From Actinomycetes bacterium (GTDB taxonomy: Bacteria; Actinomycetota; Thermoleophilia; Solirubrobacterales; Solirubrobacteraceae), in assembly GCA_021851525.1 (NCBI GenBank), contig JAJZDA010000009.1, forward strand, positions 1-39,839: a stretch of 39,839 nt of DNA, given 5' to 3'. Of this stretch, positions 35,427 through 39,839 are shown one piece after another (the first letter of the stretch is position 1; the number at the start of each line of letters is the position of its first letter). The position numbers were made by a program, and so were the translations under genes. Under the pieces are notes generated by a model, which saw only the letters and a program-made list of their open reading frames with translations, ran no database searches and had not been told where the DNA came from.

Positions 35427-37280
35427 ATGGGAGCCGAGCATGGTGCAGCGCAGGAACGCAACCTGACACGGCGCGAACTGCTCAGGCGCGCGGGGTTGCT
35501 CGGGTCAGGCGCGCTGGTGGGCGAAACGATGAGCGCCTGGCACGCCGGACCGTCGTGGGCGAAGCTGATCGAGCGCGCTGCCGCGGTCAGGCCCGGCGGG
35601 ACGAGCTTCCGGGACGTGGAGCACTTCGTCTTCCTGATGATGGAGAACCGCTCCTACGACCACTACTTCGGCGCCTACCCACGGGGCCGCGGCTTTGATG
35701 ACCACGGCAAGCACTCGCTCGGTGCCTTCGCGCAGCACTTCCCGGCAGCGGCCGGGGGTGAGCACGTGGTTCCCCGCAACACGCTGCTGCCCTTCCATCT
35801 GGACAGCCGCGCCGGCTTTGAGTGCACCGATGACCTCACGCACGACTGGGGACCGATGCACGACTGCTGGAACGGGGGACGGATGGACCGCTGGGTGGAC
35901 GTGCACACCCGCATCGAGGGCCACCGGGGCACCACCACGATGGGCTACTACGAGCGTCAGGACCTTCCGTTCTACTGGGCGCTGGCCGACCACTTCACGC
36001 TCTGCGACGCCTACCACTGCTCGATCATGGGCCCGACCCATCCCAACCGGATCATGCAGCTCAGCGGCACGATCGATCCGCAGGGACGGCGCGGCGGGCC
36101 GGTGGTGCAGACCGTCAGCCTCAGCGGCGACGGCAGCGCGGCGCTTGACAGCAGCTGGAACCTGCGCTGGCAGACGATGCCCGAGGTGCTGCAGGCGGCG
36201 GGCGTGTCATGGAAGGTCTACTCACCCGGCAACGGCGGCGACGTGCCCAACACGCCGTTCTGGCAGGGCCTCGGTCTGAGCAACTACACAACCTGGTCAA
36301 ACACCCTGTATACGCCCGCGGGCAACCCGGACATCCTGCCCATGACAGACCACGTGCTGCCGTATTTCGGGGCATTTCAGAACGAGTCCTCACCGCTGTA
36401 TCAGCTGGCGTTTGGACAGACGTTCCCGGGGCAGTTCTACACAGACGTGCAGGCGGGCAACCTGCCTTCGGTCTCCTGGATCATCCCGCCGCTGGGCTTC
36501 GACGAGCATCCGGCGGCCTCATCCCGCAACGGCGAGTGGTTCACCTCGCTGGTGCTGGAGGCGCTGGTCTCAAACCCAGAGGTGTGGGCCAAGACCGCGC
36601 TCTTCCTGATGTACGACGAGAACGACGGCTGGTTTGATCACGTCGCCCCTCCGGTGCCGGAGCCCGGCACCCCCGGCGAGTACCTGACAGCCCCGATGCC
36701 GAGGCTCTACACCGAGAACCACGTGTTCACGGACATCCGCGATCTCAAGGGCCACGTGATCCACGGCCCGCTCGGCCTGGGGATGCGCGTCCCCTGCCTG
36801 GTGATCTCGCCGTTCAGCCGTGGCGGGCACGTCGTCAGCGAGGTCTTTGACCACACCTCCCAGCTGAAGCTGATCGAGCGCCGCTTCGGCGTCCACATCG
36901 ACAACATCTCCGCGTGGCGGCGGCGGACGGTCGGCGACCTGAGCGCAACCCTGCGCGGCGCGCCGGCCGCGACCGAGGGACTGCCGCAGCTGCCGCTCAC
37001 CGCCGCCTACCTGCCGGTTGCCGGCAGCTGCCAGGCGGGGCTGCAGGAGACCGACGCGCAGAGCGGGGCGAGCGTGGGCCGCTACCCGGTCAAGCAGCGC
37101 ATGCCCCGCCAGGGCGGGGGCTCTGAGCCGCTCAGCCGATACATCCCGCTGGATCAGCGCCAGCAGGCGATCTCAGACGAGGCGTTCATCGAGATCACCG
37201 GCGAGGGACGCGCCACCACCAAGTCCGCGTTCAACCGCGTCTTCACCGAGTCTCTGCGCTCCGCTTCGACCGGCGGCTGA
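35427..37280 (+). CDS. phosphoesterase family protein (phospholipase C/acid phosphatase-like), Tat-type signal
   Basis: 'LTRRELLRRAGLLGSGALVG' Tat-like; 'VEHFVFLMMENRSYDHYFGAYP', 'PTHPNRIMQLSGTIDP', 'FLMYDENDGWFDHVAPP'. Confidence 0.92.
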   Translation: MGAEHGAAQERNLTRRELLRRAGLLGSGALVGETMSAWHAGPSWAKLIERAAAVRPGGTSFRDVEHFVFLMMENRSYDHYFGAYPRGRGFDDHGKHSLGAFAQHFPAAAGGEHVVPRNTLLPFHLDSRAGFECTDDLTHDWGPMHDCWNGGRMDRWVDVHTRIEGHRGTTTMGYYERQDLPFYWALADHFTLCDAYHCSIMGPTHPNRIMQLSGTIDPQGRRGGPVVQTVSLSGDGSAALDSSWNLRWQTMPEVLQAAGVSWKVYSPGNGGDVPNTPFWQGLGLSNYTTWSNTLYTPAGNPDILPMTDHVLPYFGAFQNESSPLYQLAFGQTFPGQFYTDVQAGNLPSVSWIIPPLGFDEHPAASSRNGEWFTSLVLEALVSNPEVWAKTALFLMYDENDGWFDHVAPPVPEPGTPGEYLTAPMPRLYTENHVFTDIRDLKGHVIHGPLGLGMRVPCLVISPFSRGGHVVSEVFDHTSQLKLIERRFGVHIDNISAWRRRTVGDLSATLRGAPAATEGLPQLPLTAAYLPVAGSCQAGLQETDAQSGASVGRYPVKQRMPRQGGGSEPLSRYIPLDQRQQAISDEAFIEITGEGRATTKSAFNRVFTESLRSASTGG

Positions 37281-37317
37281 CGGCCCTCTGCGGCGGGTTC
37301 AGCGCGCGTGGACGGCG

Positions 37318-37352
37318 CGTGGGCCGGCGGCGCGCTTTGCCGCCGGCCCACG
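37318..37352. terminator. 14-bp perfect stem-loop between convergent genes (bidirectional terminator candidate)
   Basis: CGTGGGCCGGCGGC-GCGCTTT-GCCGCCGGCCCACG. Confidence 0.75.
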
Positions 37353-37367
37353 AGCGGCAGTGGATGC

Positions 37368-38390
37368 TCAGCCGCCGGACTTCTCGTCGTGCCCGCCGAA
37401 CTGCTTGCGCATCGCGGAGAGCAGCTTGTTGCCGTAGTCAGCCTCGCCGCGTGAACCGAAGCGGTCAAACAGGGAGGCGGTGATCACGTGCGCCGGCACA
37501 CCCTCGTCGACCGCGGCGCCGACCGTCCAGCGGCCCTCGCCGGAGTCCGAGACGTGGCCGGCGAACTCCTCCAGATCCGGCGAGGAGGCCAGCGCGGCGG
37601 CGGTGAGGTCAAGCAGCCAGGAGGCCACCACGCTGCCACGGCGCCAGAGCTCGGCGATCGCCGGGATGTCGAGGTCGTAGGCGTAGTTGCGCTCGGCCCC
37701 GGGCACCGGCGCGGTCTCCGCGTCGTGCTGCTGGGCAGCCTTGCCGAAGTTGGCGTGATGCAGGATGTTCAGGCCCTCCGCGTAGGCCGCCATGAGCCCG
37801 TACTCAATGCCGTTGTGCACCATCTTCACGAAGTGCCCGGCACCGGCCGGACCGGTGTGCAGGTAACCCTGCTCAGCGGTTGACGGCTCACCCTCGCGTC
37901 CGGGGGTGCGCTCGATCTCACCGAGGCCCGGCGCCAGGGACTTGAAGATCGGGTCAAGCAGCGTGACCGCGGCGTCGCTGCCTCCGATCATCATGCAGTA
38001 GCCGCGCTCCAGGCCAAAGACGCCGCCGCTGGTGCCGACGTCGACGTAATGGATCCCGCGGGGCTCGAGCTGCTCGGCGCGCGTGATGTCCTCTCGGTAA
38101 TAGCTGTTGCCGCCGTCGATCAGCACGTCGCCGCTCTGCACCAGCTCCGCCAGCTCGGTGATGGTGTCACCGGTGAAGGCCGCCGGCACCATCACCCAGA
38201 CGGCCCGCGGCGGCGCGAGCTTGGCGACGAGGTCCGCCAGCGAGCCTGCGCCGGTGGCGCCGGTCTCCGCGGCAAGGCTCGCCACCGCGTCCTGGCTGAC
38301 ATCGAAGACCACCAGCTCGTGACCGTCGCCAGCCAGGCGGCGCACCATGTTCGCCCCCATCCGTCCGAGTCCCACCATTCCCATCTGCAT
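37368..38390 (-). CDS. gnd: 6-phosphogluconate dehydrogenase, decarboxylating (short GntZ/YqeC-type)
   Basis: 'MQMGMVGLGRMGANMVRRL', 'DVGTSGGVFGLERGYCMMIGG', 'GAGHFVKMVHNGIEYGLMAAYAEGLNIL'. Confidence 0.94.
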   Translation of the reverse strand: MQMGMVGLGRMGANMVRRLAGDGHELVVFDVSQDAVASLAAETGATGAGSLADLVAKLAPPRAVWVMVPAAFTGDTITELAELVQSGDVLIDGGNSYYREDITRAEQLEPRGIHYVDVGTSGGVFGLERGYCMMIGGSDAAVTLLDPIFKSLAPGLGEIERTPGREGEPSTAEQGYLHTGPAGAGHFVKMVHNGIEYGLMAAYAEGLNILHHANFGKAAQQHDAETAPVPGAERNYAYDLDIPAIAELWRRGSVVASWLLDLTAAALASSPDLEEFAGHVSDSGEGRWTVGAAVDEGVPAHVITASLFDRFGSRGEADYGNKLLSAMRKQFGGHDEKSGG

Positions 38391-38421
38391 GACCTATGGC
38401 CTCCTGCGTGTCGTGTCGAGA

Positions 38422-39564
38422 TTAGAACCGCGCTGCATCAGCGCCCTCGCTTCCCCCCGCGCGTCCCGCGTCAACTCCGATCAGCTCCTCAATGGAGTCA
38501 GCCCCGGACTCCCAGACGCGGCGGGCCAGCGCATAGTTGACTGACCGCGGCCACAGCGGGCCGCCGTAGACGAAGCCGGTGTAGGCCTGGACCAGCGTGG
38601 CGCCGGCGCGCACGCGCTGCCAGACGTCCTCCGCGGACTCCACCCCGCCGACCGAGATCAGCACCAGCCGGTCGCCCACGCGTGCCCGCAGGCGGCGCAG
38701 CACTGTCAGCGAGCGATCCTTCAGCGGAGCGCCGGAGATGCCGCCGCCCTCCGGCCAGGCCAGCGACGCGACCCGCGCCGGCGGGGTGCGCAGCACCTCC
38801 CGCCGGATCGTGGTGTTGGTGGCGACGATCCCGGCCAGGCCCAGCTCCAGCGCCAGGTCGGCCACCGCGTCCACGTCCTCATCGCTCATGTCCGGGCTGA
38901 TCTTCACCAGCAGCGGGGTGCCGGCGGTCTCCTCGCTGGCGGACAGCGCCTCCTGCACCGCGCCGATCAGCGGGCGCAGCCGCGCAACCGCCCCGAGGTC
39001 ACGCAGCCCCGGCGTGTTGGGCGAGCTGACGTTCAGCACCACGAAGTCCGCGCGGGCGCCCGCCAGCGCCGCCGCCCGCGCGTAGTCGGCGGGAGCGTCG
39101 TCCAGCGCGGTGTCGCGGTTCTTGCCGACGTTGACGCCGACGATCGTCTCGCCGAAGCGCGCCCGCACGCGCATCGCCGCCGCCTGCGCACCGCGGTTCG
39201 GGAAGCCCATGCGGTTCAGCAGCGCCCGGTCACGCGGCAGCCGCGCGAGGATCGGCCCGGGGTTCGGCTGCTGCGGCAGCGGGGTGACGGTGCCCACCTC
39301 CACGAAGCTGAACCCGAGCGCCCCCAGCTCCTCGAAGTGCTCCGCATCCTTGTCCAGCCCGGCGGCTACGCCGAGCGGGGTGGGGAAGCTGAAGCCGAGC
39401 GCGTGCACGCGGATCAGGCGGTCATCGGGGATCGTGAAGCGCCGCACGCGCCGGCGCAGCGGGGAGATCAGGGAGATCGGGCGCAGCAGCCTGAACGCCA
39501 GCTCGTGAGCGCGCTCGGGCGAGACCCTGCGGATCAGCGTCGAGAACAGCAGCCTGTAGATCAT
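38422..39564 (-). CDS. pyrD: quinone-dependent dihydroorotate dehydrogenase
   Basis: 'GLDKDAEHFEELGALGFSFVEVGTVTPLPQQPNPGPILARLPRDRALLNRMGFPNRG', 'FVVLNVSSPNTPGLRDL', 'LISVGGVESAEDVWQRVRAGATLVQAYTGFVYGGP'; start MIYRLLFSTL. Confidence 0.95.
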   Translation of the reverse strand: MIYRLLFSTLIRRVSPERAHELAFRLLRPISLISPLRRRVRRFTIPDDRLIRVHALGFSFPTPLGVAAGLDKDAEHFEELGALGFSFVEVGTVTPLPQQPNPGPILARLPRDRALLNRMGFPNRGAQAAAMRVRARFGETIVGVNVGKNRDTALDDAPADYARAAALAGARADFVVLNVSSPNTPGLRDLGAVARLRPLIGAVQEALSASEETAGTPLLVKISPDMSDEDVDAVADLALELGLAGIVATNTTIRREVLRTPPARVASLAWPEGGGISGAPLKDRSLTVLRRLRARVGDRLVLISVGGVESAEDVWQRVRAGATLVQAYTGFVYGGPLWPRSVNYALARRVWESGADSIEELIGVDAGRAGGSEGADAARF

Positions 39565-39748
39565 CGGCGGCCCAGCGCTCGCTGGCCGGCAGGAACTGGA
39601 GGGCCGCTGTCCCCGTGGTGGACGCTCAGCTGTGCACGCATCGGCTCGGGCAGTGTCGCACCTCAGCCACCGGCCGTGAGCGGCCCGCGACAGACCGCGG
39701 CCGGGATGGCCCTCGAATGGGCGCACCGGTCGGGGTGCCACGGTCTGC

Positions 39749-39828
39749 GCGGGGACCGGGGCGCGGCGGTCGGGGCGCGGCGGTGGGGGCACGACAGCCT
39801 GTGCGGGGACCGGGGCGCGGCGGTCGGG
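39749..39828. repeat. two exact 26-nt GC-rich direct repeats 54 bp apart
   Basis: GCGGGGACCGGGGCGCGGCGGTCGGG at 39749-39774 and 39803-39828. Confidence 0.8.
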
Positions 39829-39839
39829 TCACGGCGGCC

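Noticed and set aside
1-39839. CRISPR array, phage or toxin-antitoxin/defence operon
   Set aside because: No regularly spaced identical repeats, no phage structural genes, no recognisable TA pair; the only nuclease-like gene is the truncated NYN remnant.

Overview
GC-rich actinobacterial chromosome segment; gene content would fit a Thermoleophilia/Solirubrobacter-like lineage, but taxonomy is a guess. Read by eye it has five parts. (1) ~0.05-6.4 kb: an amino-sugar uptake and catabolism operon (two ABC permeases, solute-binding protein, NagA, GntR/DasR-like regulator, MsmK/UgpC-like ATPase) with three sequences matching the DasR 'dre' operator. (2) ~6.5-14.4 kb: chromosomal genes including an MFS transporter, PLP aminotransferase, MarR, an SCO1/TlpA multi-domain thioredoxin-fold protein, HTH regulator, LMW-PTP, transglutaminase-like protein, and a membrane protein/winged-helix pair. 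Several regulator promoters here carry palindromes that overlap start codons. (3) 14.9-16.4 kb: an IS66-family element with 20-bp inverted ends. (4) 16.4-29.2 kb: a lower-GC-looking sugar/sugar-acid catabolic island (mutarotase-like, DgoD-like dehydratase, two SDRs, ribose-type ABC transporter, FAH-family hydrolase, SMP-30 lactonase, two FCD-type GntR regulators) that also encodes a divergent enolase translationally coupled to an APH-fold kinase. I propose a self-contained oxidative-hydrolytic hexonate route ending in glycerate -> 2-phosphoglycerate -> PEP. (5) ~29.9-32.6 kb: nested, decayed ISL3 elements that cut a NYN/DUF88 gene, followed by tRNA-Val(TAC), an MCP, a phosphoesterase/phospholipase C, 6-phosphogluconate dehydrogenase and PyrD. 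All calls are from reading sequence and translations; no database search was run.
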